Below are positions 50,877-59,562 of a stretch of DNA of 64,000 nucleotides, piece after piece. The notes under the pieces were generated by a model. It worked only from the letters and a program-made list of their open reading frames with translations. It searched no databases and was not told the origin of the DNA. The stretch's first letter is position 1. The number at the start of each line of letters is the position of its first letter. Source of the stretch: Lentisphaeria bacterium. GTDB lineage: Bacteria; Verrucomicrobiota; Lentisphaeria; Victivallales; Victivallaceae. The stretch covers positions 62,001 to 126,000 of the forward strand of contig JAFTRX010000071.1 in the NCBI GenBank assembly GCA_017462015.1, read 5' to 3'. Position numbers and translations under genes: made by a program.

Positions 50877-52226
50877 ATGTTTTGGGAATTTATGAAAAAT
50901 CCGGTCGTGTTGGCAGTTTTGGTGTTGCTGGTGCTGTCCGCATTGCGGTTGAATGTGGTGTTTGCACTGGTGTTTTCCTCGCTGGCAGGCGGTATAATTG
51001 CCGGAATGAACGGGGTGCAGACCATGGATGCATTCAGCAAAGGGTTGTCTCACGGTGCGCTGCTGGCGTTCAACTATGCGATGCTGGGAGCATTTTCCAT
51101 AGCGATCTCACGCTCCGGAGTTACAGAACTTCTGGCGCGGGAACTGTTTAAAAGATTGAACAAAGAGTTGACTCCGAAACATCTTCTTATTTTCAAATAC
51201 ACTCTTATTTTGATTCTCACGCTGGCAGCGATTTCTTCCCAGAACCTTATTCCGGTGCATATCGCCTTTATCCCGGTACTTATTCCGCCGCTGCTGGGAG
51301 TGTTTGAAAAGCTCCGGCTCGACCGGCGCATGGTGGCATGTATTCTAACCTTCGGACTCATCACACCGTACATGGTGATGCCCTTCGGCTTCGGACGCAT
51401 TTACCTCAACGAGATCCTTATCGGCAACATCAACAAGTTCGGTCTGGCGGTCACGGCAGATATGGCACCGCGGGCGATGTTTATTCCGGCGCTGGGAATG
51501 CTCGCCGGATTGCTGATCGCGGTTTTCATCTCCTATCGCAAGCCCCGGGATTATAAAAGCAGCAATAGCGCGCCGTCTCTGGCGCAGGCGGCGGATGCGG
51601 TCGAAATCAAACCGTGGAAAGTTACCGCAGGATTTGTGGCTATTGCGGTTGGGCTTGCCGGGCAGATTTTTTGTGATTCACTGATTATTGCTGCGCTTGC
51701 CGGAGTTTCAGTTTTTGTTATTGCCAGAGTTATCACGCTGCGTGGAACGCAGGATGTTTTCACGCAGGGAGTCTACCTCATGGGAGGAATCGGTATCGTG
51801 ATGATCGCCGCCAGCGGTTTTGCGGAAGTGATGAAAGCTACCGGCGGAGTGGATACGCTGGTTCAGCTCACTGCCGACGGGATCGGCAACAATCGCGGAC
51901 TTGCCGCATTTATCATGCTGTTGATCGGGTTGATCATCACTATGGGGATCGGATCGTCATTTTCCACAGTGCCGCTTATTGCAGCAATATATGTGCCGTT
52001 GTGTATAAAAATGGGATTTTCGCCCTTGGCGACGATTGCCATTGTCGGTGTTGCCGGAGCCTTGGGGGATGCCGGTTCTCCGGTGTCGGAATCAGTGCTG
52101 GGTCCTACTGCCGGATTGAATGCAGATGGTCAGCACGACCACATTTACGATTCCACTATCCCGACCTTTATCCATTACAATATCCCGTTGCTGATCGCGG
52201 GGTGGATCGCCGGAATGGTGTTGTAA
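50877..52226 (+). CDS. Na+/H+ antiporter family membrane protein
   Basis: 449 residues with about eleven membrane segments. RLNVVFALVFSSLAGGIIAGMNG at the N-terminus, FKYTLILILTLAAISSQNLIPVHIAFIPVLIPPLLG near 105, FGLITPYMVMPFGFGRIYLNEIL near 160, and GIGSSFSTVPLIAAIYVPLCIKMGFSPLATIAIVGVAGALGDAGSPVSE near 360 match Na+/H+ antiporter (NhaC-like, PF13726/PF03553) and amino-acid-exchanger proteins. It is an inner-membrane secondary transporter; the substrate may be an amino acid or Na+/H+. AGGTGA precedes the start. Its 3' region runs into repeat copy D. Confidence 0.85.
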   Translation: MFWEFMKNPVVLAVLVLLVLSALRLNVVFALVFSSLAGGIIAGMNGVQTMDAFSKGLSHGALLAFNYAMLGAFSIAISRSGVTELLARELFKRLNKELTPKHLLIFKYTLILILTLAAISSQNLIPVHIAFIPVLIPPLLGVFEKLRLDRRMVACILTFGLITPYMVMPFGFGRIYLNEILIGNINKFGLAVTADMAPRAMFIPALGMLAGLLIAVFISYRKPRDYKSSNSAPSLAQAADAVEIKPWKVTAGFVAIAVGLAGQIFCDSLIIAALAGVSVFVIARVITLRGTQDVFTQGVYLMGGIGIVMIAASGFAEVMKATGGVDTLVQLTADGIGNNRGLAAFIMLLIGLIITMGIGSSFSTVPLIAAIYVPLCIKMGFSPLATIAIVGVAGALGDAGSPVSESVLGPTAGLNADGQHDHIYDSTIPTFIHYNIPLLIAGWIAGMVL

Positions 52227-52230
52227 ATCA

Positions 52231-52455
52231 ACTGCTGTTTCTCCAAGACGACCTGCGGCGGCTCGCTGGCGAAAATAAAAACCATAACATCCTTACGCCC
52301 TTAAGGTTCAGAAAAAAAAAGAATGGACTCTAACGGGGATGCATCGTGAGGTAAGGTTGTGGGTAAATCAAGGCGACAACGAAGGAGTGGACTTTGTGTC
52401 CATGACTGAGTGGGCGTCCGCCGATTTGCCCACAAGATTGCCCGCGAGGCATTCC
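52231..52455 (+). repeat. Copy D of the intergenic repeat family (rearranged, diverged)
   Basis: The central hairpin module is present in reverse orientation to copies A and B: TTGTGGGTAAATC (52357-52369) pairs with GATTTGCCCACAA (52423-52435), and GGCG/CGCC and GGAC/GTCC inner pairs are kept. Compared with A and B, one G-C pair of the long stem is replaced by T-A. A separate fragment of the family's left end (AGACGACCTGCGGCGGCTCGC) lies at 52246-52266 on the plus strand. The module lies 3' of the antiporter gene and tail to tail with the TadE-like gene. Confidence 0.8.
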
Positions 52456-52464
52456 CGTTTACCG

Positions 52465-53223
52465 TCATTTGAACTGTGGCAGATATACCTTGTTGGTCTC
52501 GTGTTTGCGCAGTTTCAAGTCGGAAACATCTATACCGAAAAGCCGGGAAAAGGTGCGGTACATAACCTCTGTCGCATCCGACACACTGTGAACACCTGCC
52601 TGATCGTTGCGGTTGATGGTAGCCGGAGTGTCGTTGCCATCGCCGGAACGCCCGACCAACCGGGCGGCATGGAAAGCATTCATGGAGTGCAAGTCGCCGG
52701 AAAAGTCATGGACAAAACTGTTGTCAAAAGCATCGATATCGCGCCAGCGGATATAACTTTCATAATTGGGGTTGCCGCTCACGCGGCTGTAATCAGCTGA
52801 GGTCATGGCATAATAAGCGTTGTCTATTGCCGGAGTATTACTGCCGTGGCGGATACTGCCCTGATAGGAAAAAGGTATTTGCAAAGCCCCGGTGTTGCGG
52901 CTGCGCATACGGTAATATTTTTGTCCATCTTTGAACAATGTAACTGAACTGCCGAAAGAACCGGCGTTGCCGACATAGGCTTTGTTCAACCGCAAGGAGG
53001 GGTAGTACCAGGTTGAATATTCATCGGAATACTCAACTCCTCCATCGGAGTTGCGTGCGGCTTTATGGGCATTGCTCCTTGCGGAAAGGAGCAGAGTGTT
53101 GCTGCGCATTTCAATGCCGCTCAACATAACGACCGCCAATATCATTCCGGTAAGGATGAGCAGCATGATGGTCAACTCCATAAACGCCTGACCGGATTCA
53201 CCGTTGTGGAAAAATCTTTTCAC
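52465..53223 (-). CDS. TadE-like pseudopilin-type protein
   Basis: 252 residues. The N-terminus (GESGQAFMELTIMLLILTGMILAVVM) is a short basic head ending in Gly, with Glu five residues into a hydrophobic helix, as in TadE/TadF and type IV-like prepilins. The extracytoplasmic remainder is Asn/Ser/Tyr-rich with no known domain. The start is GTG 53223, overlapping the tadG stop (ATGTGA). It is the last gene of a five-gene run starting at tmk. Confidence 0.78.
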   Translation of the reverse strand: MKRFFHNGESGQAFMELTIMLLILTGMILAVVMLSGIEMRSNTLLLSARSNAHKAARNSDGGVEYSDEYSTWYYPSLRLNKAYVGNAGSFGSSVTLFKDGQKYYRMRSRNTGALQIPFSYQGSIRHGSNTPAIDNAYYAMTSADYSRVSGNPNYESYIRWRDIDAFDNSFVHDFSGDLHSMNAFHAARLVGRSGDGNDTPATINRNDQAGVHSVSDATEVMYRTFSRLFGIDVSDLKLRKHETNKVYLPQFK

Positions 53224-55268
53224 ATCCGCACCGGACCTTTCTGAGTACTGAAACCACTGCCGAAATGGGGTAATCCGCCTCCTTCACCGTTGCAGTCACA
53301 GCAACTTCCACAACACTCAGGATCCAGAGTCGGGTCAGCTTCTCCGCGTTTTACAATGTGACCTTTGCTGTCAACGACCATGTAATTTCCTCCGCGGATA
53401 TAGTGCCGCTGAGCAGTGCCGCCATTTATCTGATCTTTATAGTTGACAATGCCGACTTCACCTCTTTTATTGACACAGGGAACAAAAATCGCAGGTTCCT
53501 GAAAATATCCGGGCAAAGTCCGGTCACTGCCTTTGAAACTGTACTGGTAAGCATCCGGCTTTTTGACCCGTTCCTCATCCCACTCTTTCAACTTGGAGCG
53601 CCAGGTGCGGTCAAACTCGTTTTCGTTGAAGAGCGGATTCCACAGATAATAACGGAACTGCGGCCCTTGAACCAGTATGCGCAACGCGTTGAGGTAACTT
53701 TCACAACCGGAGGGGAGGGAACCGTCACTGTTTTCAAGATTTTCCTGAATGGAAAGCCACATCAGGAAGCGGCGCAAAGTTCTGTCCTCCGGGCGCAAAA
53801 CATAGAAATTGTACGGTATCGGCATGTAAGTCGGCATCAAAATAACCTTATCGAATACCGGCAGAACCAGCGGCAAAGCAATCGGCGGCTGCTCATCTTT
53901 CAGCTCGCCCAGCGTTTTGGCGATGGTTCCGGGGCGGTAATCACTGAAGTCGGTAATGTTGCCGCCGGTGCGGTTACTGCCGATGCGGATGGTGTTTTTG
54001 TTGAAGTTGCGCTGTCCGGTAAAGCGGACGATGGAGGTGACTTTGCCCACATCGGCTGCCGTTTCAACGTATGCCGCAGGGCCTTCATAGTGGTATTGTT
54101 TTTTTACACTGCCGCGCAGAACACGCTTTTTGGGATCACGGTCTCCGCCGTTGAACCAGTAGTTGTAGTGGTTGGTGTCGTAATCGCTGTAACGCTGGCG
54201 GAAGTAATCGGGATACCAGGAGTTGTCGTAACTGAAAAAGTTGAGAGACAAACTGCCGGGGGCGAATGGTCCATTCTGATTGTCATAAACTAACTGCAAA
54301 TGTTCCGGAGCAAGGTGATTTTTTGCGGCATCGAGCAAGACGGGGCGCTTTTCAAGGTTAAAAATGGAAGTGTCTCCAGTAACAGATACGCCGAGAGAAA
54401 AAATCTCACTTTCTTTGGGAAACGCGTTGGTAGAATAATCGATATCCCACCACGGAGGATTGGCAAAACGTTCATTCCATGCGTTATTTTTCACCAGGCG
54501 GGCGAGGGCGCCGTAACTGTTCTGGTGGGGATAAATTGCACCGTACCCGGCAGCTTTGATTGCCGAATCAAGAATATATATTGTGTCATAAAAAGATTGA
54601 TATGCCAGCTCCGGCGGTTCCACGCGGGGAGTTGAGCCGTTGATAGCATTGGGATAAACGGCGATGCCGTTGCGGGAGATGGTTTCAATCAAGCCGGTGT
54701 AAGGAGTTTTCCACGCGTAATTGTAGATGAACTCAGGTGCGCCGCCCAGCTCCGGACGGTAACGGGCGCTGTGATGAAGTTGATCGATATAATCGCTCAA
54801 ATCCCCAATGGAGACGATGCCGTTGGCTTTTGCCGCCTGCTGCGCCGCGGCAAGCCCGATCAATGGACCAATGAAGCTGATACGGCTTTGCATTTCAGTT
54901 AAAACATCAATGCGCTTTTGAATGGCTTCGATGCGCAGGGAACGGAATGCCGGATCGGAAAGCTCCGGATATTGTTCCCGCACCGGCAGTGGAGTTATCC
55001 AGTTGTCATCATCGGTCAAAAGAACAGAGCACGCTTTGATGAGATTTATTTCGCCAATGAGATTAAGAGAATCCCGCTGCCAGGATGCTCCGGCGATAGC
55101 TGCAGCCTCCTGAGCGGTCTCAACTTTGAACTTTGCCCGGATGCTGTTGTAGATGTCAAAACCGGCAAAAACCAACAACAGCAATATAATAAGGATGAAT
55201 ATTCCCGCAACCAGAACCTGACCGGATTCCGGAGAGTGTTTCAAACGCAGACGGCGCGATTCGTTCAT
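53220..55268 (-). CDS. TadG-like pilus-assembly protein
   Basis: 682 residues. The N-terminal SPESGQVLVAGIFILIILLLLVFAGFDIYNSIRAKFKVETAQEAAAIAGA pattern is that of Tad-domain/TadG proteins: one membrane helix after a Gly-Gln, then a helix with Ala-rich 'AAaiAGA'. The long outer part (about 620 residues) has no recognised domain and contains a Cys-rich stretch near the end (ECCGSCCDCNGEGG). GGAGGAG precedes the start, 3 bp after the upstream tadE-like stop. The ATPase, secretin and prepilin peptidase of a Tad system are not in this window. Confidence 0.8.
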   Translation of the reverse strand: MNESRRLRLKHSPESGQVLVAGIFILIILLLLVFAGFDIYNSIRAKFKVETAQEAAAIAGASWQRDSLNLIGEINLIKACSVLLTDDDNWITPLPVREQYPELSDPAFRSLRIEAIQKRIDVLTEMQSRISFIGPLIGLAAAQQAAKANGIVSIGDLSDYIDQLHHSARYRPELGGAPEFIYNYAWKTPYTGLIETISRNGIAVYPNAINGSTPRVEPPELAYQSFYDTIYILDSAIKAAGYGAIYPHQNSYGALARLVKNNAWNERFANPPWWDIDYSTNAFPKESEIFSLGVSVTGDTSIFNLEKRPVLLDAAKNHLAPEHLQLVYDNQNGPFAPGSLSLNFFSYDNSWYPDYFRQRYSDYDTNHYNYWFNGGDRDPKKRVLRGSVKKQYHYEGPAAYVETAADVGKVTSIVRFTGQRNFNKNTIRIGSNRTGGNITDFSDYRPGTIAKTLGELKDEQPPIALPLVLPVFDKVILMPTYMPIPYNFYVLRPEDRTLRRFLMWLSIQENLENSDGSLPSGCESYLNALRILVQGPQFRYYLWNPLFNENEFDRTWRSKLKEWDEERVKKPDAYQYSFKGSDRTLPGYFQEPAIFVPCVNKRGEVGIVNYKDQINGGTAQRHYIRGGNYMVVDSKGHIVKRGEADPTLDPECCGSCCDCNGEGGGLPHFGSGFSTQKGPVRM

Positions 55269-55271
55269 GTC

Positions 55272-55811
55272 TTACTCCTCCAGCAAAGTTTTTGCGTAAT
55301 TGTTGGTATAGACCCGCGATGACGGAACCGGGTTGCTCTTTATGGAAAAGAGAGAGGAGAACGATTCGTTCAGCAACTGATCGTTTTCCATCCGCACCAA
55401 CGCTACGACATCATCATCGGAATATTTGCCGTAAACATGCAGTGACGGCGCTTGGAAGGTATTATTCTGGTGCCAATATTCATAACGGACACCGGAGTTG
55501 TCGCCGTAGACCATGTAGTTTTCGGCGGCATATTCATCGTTGTCACCGGAACCGACACTTCGCCCGGACATGGCGATCCCCGCAACCCGTGCCGCGCGCA
55601 GCGAAAGTTCCGGTTCAAAGCCGAGCGCAAGGGATTTGGAAGCGTAAAATGCCGAGTATTGGCAAATTTGTCCCGTAATGCACCACTTGTACACCTGAAG
55701 CATGGCAAATACGATCATAAACAAAATGACTATCGCCATGACTGCTTCCAATGCAGTCGCACCGCGTTGACGGCGGTGTTTGCGCAACAGATGAAACCGG
55801 GTGCGATCCAT
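55272..55811 (-). CDS. TadE-like pseudopilin-type protein
   Basis: 179 residues. The basic head HRRQRGATALEAVMAIVILFMIVFAMLQVYKW has Gly followed by Ala and, five residues into the hydrophobic helix, Glu, which is the TadE/prepilin-like pattern. A soluble tail follows with no recognised domain. GGTGATTTGA precedes ATG 55811. It is 5 bp behind holB and 3 bp ahead of tadG. Confidence 0.78.
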   Translation of the reverse strand: MDRTRFHLLRKHRRQRGATALEAVMAIVILFMIVFAMLQVYKWCITGQICQYSAFYASKSLALGFEPELSLRAARVAGIAMSGRSVGSGDNDEYAAENYMVYGDNSGVRYEYWHQNNTFQAPSLHVYGKYSDDDVVALVRMENDQLLNESFSSLFSIKSNPVPSSRVYTNNYAKTLLEE

Positions 55812-55816
55812 TCAAA

Positions 55817-56866
55817 TCACCTCATTGAAAGATTTACTGCAAATGTTCGCAACGCCAGTTCATCACTGACGTTGAAACGCAAAGTCCGCTCCAGCTCTTC
55901 CGCCTCTTTCAAAACGGCTTCTCCCCGTTCCGGCGGGATGTTGAGCGGGATGGTCAAGTTGTTAAAGATATCCGGATTGGGCAAATCCACAGGCGACACG
56001 CCGTGCGACAACATGAACAACTGGGAACAGAATGTGGTTATAAACGCGATAAAACGGCGGCGCTGACGGATATATTCACCGTTTGCCGCATCGGAAATGC
56101 GCGCTTCAAGCTGTTTGATAAACGCCGCATCTTCACTGTTGGCGGCGGCGGCGATCTGATCTTGAAACTCGACTTTTGCCCACTCTTCAGCAGAATCAGC
56201 CAACGCTGACATCACATTCAGCAAACGCTGCAAAGTCTCCTCTGTCCGGCAAAGGTCGTTCCGGCAGTTGAAACACAAATCAAATACTGCACTTGCGGCA
56301 TCCTGAACTCCGGCAAAATCGAAGCGGCACAAATTATCCGGCAGAGAAAGCGTCTGACAGCGGGAGCGGGTAGTCGGCAAAAGCGCCGAAGGATTGGCGG
56401 TACACAAAATAAGTGTCGTTTCCGGCGGCGGCTCTTCCAGAGTTTTGAGCAGAGCATTTTGAGCTTCCACGCCCATGCGGTCGGCATCGATGATGACTCC
56501 GAACTTCCGGTGTTTACCGGCAGTGTAGCCGAGATGGTCAAGCATGTCACGCAAAGTGTTCGGTTCCGGATTGGCACGGTCGCCGACCCGGATCTGATAC
56601 ATTTTTCCTACCGGGGAAATCTTGTGCAGATCGGAGTATGAACCGTTTTCAATCTGCCGGCAAAAGGAACAGGTCGTATCCGGACGTCCGTTGACCGGAT
56701 TAAGACATCCGGCAAGCTGTTCCAGAACAATGGCAAACTCCGCGCGGGTGCGGTCATCCGGGGCATGGATGAGAAAACTGTGAGTCAAACGTCCGGCATT
56801 ACGGGCGTTTTCCAGACATTCCAGAAGTTCCGGACAGCGTTTTAAATATTCAGAATATAAGCTCAT
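55817..56866 (-). CDS. holB: DNA polymerase III delta-prime subunit
   Basis: About 349 residues. RLTHSFLIHAPDD near 26 replaces the usual Walker A, as expected for delta-prime, which often does not bind ATP. A Cys cluster (CLNPVNGRPDTTCSFC) near 55-70 is the zinc module. VIIDADRMGVEAQNALLKTLEEPPPETTLILCT near 125-155 is the characteristic 'A..mt..AaNALLKtLEEPp' block, and TTRSRCQTL is the SRC motif. It is part of the sliding-clamp loader. ATG 56866 overlaps the tmk end by 17 bp, a common tmk-holB pairing. Confidence 0.92.
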   Translation of the reverse strand: MSLYSEYLKRCPELLECLENARNAGRLTHSFLIHAPDDRTRAEFAIVLEQLAGCLNPVNGRPDTTCSFCRQIENGSYSDLHKISPVGKMYQIRVGDRANPEPNTLRDMLDHLGYTAGKHRKFGVIIDADRMGVEAQNALLKTLEEPPPETTLILCTANPSALLPTTRSRCQTLSLPDNLCRFDFAGVQDAASAVFDLCFNCRNDLCRTEETLQRLLNVMSALADSAEEWAKVEFQDQIAAAANSEDAAFIKQLEARISDAANGEYIRQRRRFIAFITTFCSQLFMLSHGVSPVDLPNPDIFNNLTIPLNIPPERGEAVLKEAEELERTLRFNVSDELALRTFAVNLSMR

Positions 56867-57503
56867 TGGCAACTTTTTCCACTTGTTCGACCACGTTATC
56901 AAGAGTTTGTGAAGCATCGATCACCCGGAAGCGCTGAGGATATTTTTCTGCAAGAGCCAGAAACGCCGAGCGGACTTTGCGGTGAAAATCCAACGCTTCA
57001 GCCTCAAAACGGTCGTTGTCCGCATCGGCACTGCGGCGGCGGACAACCCGCTCAAAACCGGTTTCCGGCGGCAAATCCAACAGCAGAGTAAAATCCGGCA
57101 CACATCCGCCGGTGGCAAAATCGTTTAAAAACTCTATCGTTCCCATATCCATGTTTCTGCCTCCGCCCTGATAGGCACAAGTGGAGTCGGTAAAGCGGTC
57201 GCAGATGACCGAAATGCCGGAATCCAGGGCAGGGGATATTTTTTCTCTGACATGCTGAGCTCTGGCGGCTTCCATCAACAGCAATTCAGTTTCCGGATGG
57301 ATGACTTCGTCCTGATCCGGTTTGCTTTTTACCACTTCGCGCAACTTTTCAGCCAGCGGAGTGCCACCGGGTTCCCGGGTGCAGATGACGGGATAGCCGC
57401 GAGCTTCAAGATGCCGGGTCAAGATATCGGCACAAGAACTTTTTCCGGCACCTTCCGGGCCTTCAATGGTGATAAAGTATGCCTTTTTTTTCCCGTCTTT
57501 CAT
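56850..57503 (-). CDS. tmk: Thymidylate kinase
   Basis: 217 residues. P-loop GPEGAGKSS at 15-23, TREPGGTPLAEKLREVV (DRX-type region) near 43, VICDRFTDSTCAYQGGGR near 98, and a LID region FERVVRRRSADADNDRFE near 148. It phosphorylates dTMP to dTDP. It heads the operon tmk-holB-tadE-tadG-tadE. Its promoter at 57552-57580 overlaps the divergent purH promoter and an inverted repeat. Confidence 0.95.
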   Translation of the reverse strand: MKDGKKKAYFITIEGPEGAGKSSCADILTRHLEARGYPVICTREPGGTPLAEKLREVVKSKPDQDEVIHPETELLLMEAARAQHVREKISPALDSGISVICDRFTDSTCAYQGGGRNMDMGTIEFLNDFATGGCVPDFTLLLDLPPETGFERVVRRRSADADNDRFEAEALDFHRKVRSAFLALAEKYPQRFRVIDASQTLDNVVEQVEKVANELIF

Positions 57504-57551
57504 AATATACCGTCCTTAAATGCAAAATAATTCAAAAAAAACACCTTTTAA

Positions 57552-57580
57552 AACATAGTTCCATTTGCTCTAAAGTTCAA
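57552..57580 (-). promoter_or_regulatory. Promoter for the tmk operon
   Basis: On the minus strand TTGAAC (57575-57580), 17-bp spacer, TATGTT (57552-57557). Confidence 0.6.
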
Positions 57581-57584
57581 ATGG
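57561..57584. promoter_or_regulatory. Operator-like inverted repeat between tmk and the AICAR transformylase gene
   Basis: CCATTTG (57561-57567) and CAAATGG (57578-57584) are perfect inverted repeats with a 10-bp centre. They cover the -35 boxes of both divergent promoters, so a bound repressor would block both. Confidence 0.55.
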
Positions 57585-57593
57585 TGATATATT
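57565..57593 (+). promoter_or_regulatory. Promoter for the AICAR transformylase gene
   Basis: TTGCTC (57565-57570), 17-bp spacer, TATATT (57588-57593). Confidence 0.62.
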
Positions 57594-57669
57594 GTAAAAT
57601 GTGAAATTTTATTGTTTTTTTTAACAAAAGAGGGGCGGAACGCTCCAAAACGTGAAAGAGAGTATGATT

Positions 57670-58788
57670 ATGGCTAAAGAATTGTCCCGTTCGACCTATC
57701 TGGAGAAGAATGTCGGCGACTATCCCGCAACCGTGGAGATCGCCGGAAAACTCTACGAAAAAGTTGAAGACCTCCGTTATGGAACCAACCCCCACCAGCC
57801 GGCGGCGTTTTACCGTCAGGCGGGGGTCGAAAGCGCCATCGGTTCCATGCAGATATTGAAAAACGGCAAAAGCGGTCTCTCACAGACCAATCTGGAAGAT
57901 ATTTCCGGCGCACTCAATATCGTCAAATATTGCGACAGCGCCAGTTGCGCCGTGATGAAACACGTCAACCCCTCCGGCGCCGCCATGGGATGCGAAGGAG
58001 AATCTCTGCTGGATGTTTACAAGAAAGCCCGCGATGCTGACTCCCGCGCCGCCTTCGGCAGTGTGGTCGCATTCAACGTTCCGGTCGATTGCGAAACGGC
58101 AAAAGAGATCATGAGCACCTTTGTCGAATGTGTTGTCGCTCCGGATTTCGCTGACGGCGTGCTGGAAATCTTCAACGACGGCGAAACTTACAAGCTCAAT
58201 AAACACATCCGCATCATCAAATGCGGCGATCTGGCGACTCTGCCCCGTTTCCGCAGTGAAGCCGCCGCCGGAAGCGACACCATCAAAGTGCTTGCCGACG
58301 GTTCTCTGGTCATCGCGGCTCCGCTGCTGACCGCCATCCGTTCAATCGACGAACTGGTTCCGGCATCCGGCAGCAACTCCCGTTGCGGCGAACAGGTCTC
58401 CAATGTTCCGTGCAGTGAAGCCATGAAGCAGGATCTGGTCTTCTCCTGGCACGTCAACCTCAGCGTCCGTTCCAACGGCGTGGTCATCGTTGCCAACGGT
58501 CAGACCCTCTCCGTCGGTACCGGTGAACAGGATCGGGTCGGTGCGATCGAACAGGCTATCGTCAAATTCAAAGAAAAATACACCGGAACTGCCACGCTGG
58601 AAGGTGCGGTCATGTCCAGTGACGGTTTCTTCCCCTTTGAAGACGGTGTCGAAGTTGCCGCCAAAGCCGGTATCAAAGCGATCATTGCTCCCTCCGGCAG
58701 TCTGCGGGATGCTGATGTCATCAAGCGCGCCAACGAGCTGGGAGTTGCGCTCTTCCACGCTCCGGAACGCATCTTCTCCCACCATTGA
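57670..58788 (+). CDS. purH: AICAR formyltransferase, standalone (PurH C-terminal domain only)
   Basis: About 372 residues corresponding to the transformylase part of PurH: LRYGTNPHQPAAFYR near 38 (the usual start of this domain), AVMKHVNPSGAA near 95 with the catalytic Lys-His pair, RDADSRAAFGSVVAFN near 118, EQVSNVPCSEAMKQDLVFSWHVN near 245 and VMSSDGFFPFEDGVEVAAKAGIKAIIAPSGS near 325. The N-terminal IMP cyclohydrolase domain (about 190 residues) is missing, and no upstream open frame contains it. The last step to IMP must be encoded elsewhere. I chose ATG 57670 with AGAGAG upstream. Codons are strongly C-ending. Confidence 0.9.
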   Translation: MAKELSRSTYLEKNVGDYPATVEIAGKLYEKVEDLRYGTNPHQPAAFYRQAGVESAIGSMQILKNGKSGLSQTNLEDISGALNIVKYCDSASCAVMKHVNPSGAAMGCEGESLLDVYKKARDADSRAAFGSVVAFNVPVDCETAKEIMSTFVECVVAPDFADGVLEIFNDGETYKLNKHIRIIKCGDLATLPRFRSEAAAGSDTIKVLADGSLVIAAPLLTAIRSIDELVPASGSNSRCGEQVSNVPCSEAMKQDLVFSWHVNLSVRSNGVVIVANGQTLSVGTGEQDRVGAIEQAIVKFKEKYTGTATLEGAVMSSDGFFPFEDGVEVAAKAGIKAIIAPSGSLRDADVIKRANELGVALFHAPERIFSHH

Positions 58789-58822
58789 TAACCAATAATG
58801 AAAAAAATGGAGAGTACTTATC

Positions 58823-59551
58823 ATGGCTAAACGTGAAGTAAAATCTATTGACGGTTTTGAAAAGGAATTGCTTTCAGAATCTGAACGCGTTGAACTCTTT
58901 ATCAGCAAATACTGGCTCAAGATCGCGATTGCCTCGCTGATCGTCATCGTTATCGGTGTAGCAGTGTATGCGTTCATGCAGCGCGCTGAAAAAAAGACGC
59001 TCGCCGCCCAGCAGGAACTCTTCTCTGCATCCAAAGAGAAGCTTGCCGCCGCGATTGCCGCGCATCCCGATGCTCCGGGAATCGAACTTGCCCGGTTGCG
59101 GCAGGCGACTTATCTTCAGGAAGATAAAAAATATGACGAAGCCGCTGACATGCTGAAAGCTCTCGCCGCCAGCGATGCGGATATCCAGATCCGGCAGATT
59201 GCCGCGATCAATGCCGGTTCCGTGTTGGAAAAAGCAGGAAAACTTGCCGATGCCGCCGCCGCATACGCTGCTATCGTTGATATGAACGATTTTTCATCCG
59301 GTGTCAAGGCTGAGGCCGCTTTCCAGGCTGCGCGCATCTATGTCGCACAGAAAAAGGTCGCCGATGCAAAAAAATTGCTCAAGCGGATGATCGACCGCAA
59401 GGCCGGAGTCATGAATGACATGAGCTTCATGGTCTGGGTCTCTCAGTGCGAACAGTTGATGACTGCGATCGAAAACGGCGACCTGCCGGTCAAAGCGGCG
59501 GCAAAAAAGGCGGCTCCCGCTGCCAAAGCTGCCAAAGCTGCCAAAAAGTAA
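58823..59551 (+). CDS. Membrane-anchored TPR protein (YfgM/Tol-Pal-system type)
   Basis: 242 residues: a short cytoplasmic start, one membrane helix near 30-50 (LKIAIASLIVIVIGVAVYAFM), then helical repeats (LRQATYLQEDKKYDEAADMLKALAAS; AGSVLEKAGKLADAAAAYAAIV; AARIYVAQKKVADAKKLLKRMI) of the TPR_21/YfgM kind, and an Ala-Lys-rich tail (KAAAKKAAPAAKAAKAAKK). It is probably a periplasmic-facing chaperone-scaffold. GGAG precedes the start, 34 bp after the AICAR transformylase gene. Confidence 0.82.
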   Translation: MAKREVKSIDGFEKELLSESERVELFISKYWLKIAIASLIVIVIGVAVYAFMQRAEKKTLAAQQELFSASKEKLAAAIAAHPDAPGIELARLRQATYLQEDKKYDEAADMLKALAASDADIQIRQIAAINAGSVLEKAGKLADAAAAYAAIVDMNDFSSGVKAEAAFQAARIYVAQKKVADAKKLLKRMIDRKAGVMNDMSFMVWVSQCEQLMTAIENGDLPVKAAAKKAAPAAKAAKAAKK

Positions 59552-59562
59552 GGCAAAGAAAA

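Noticed and set aside
52465-55811. A complete Tad pilus or type II secretion locus
   Set aside because: Only TadE- and TadG-like proteins are present; ATPase, inner-membrane platform, secretin and prepilin peptidase are absent from the window.
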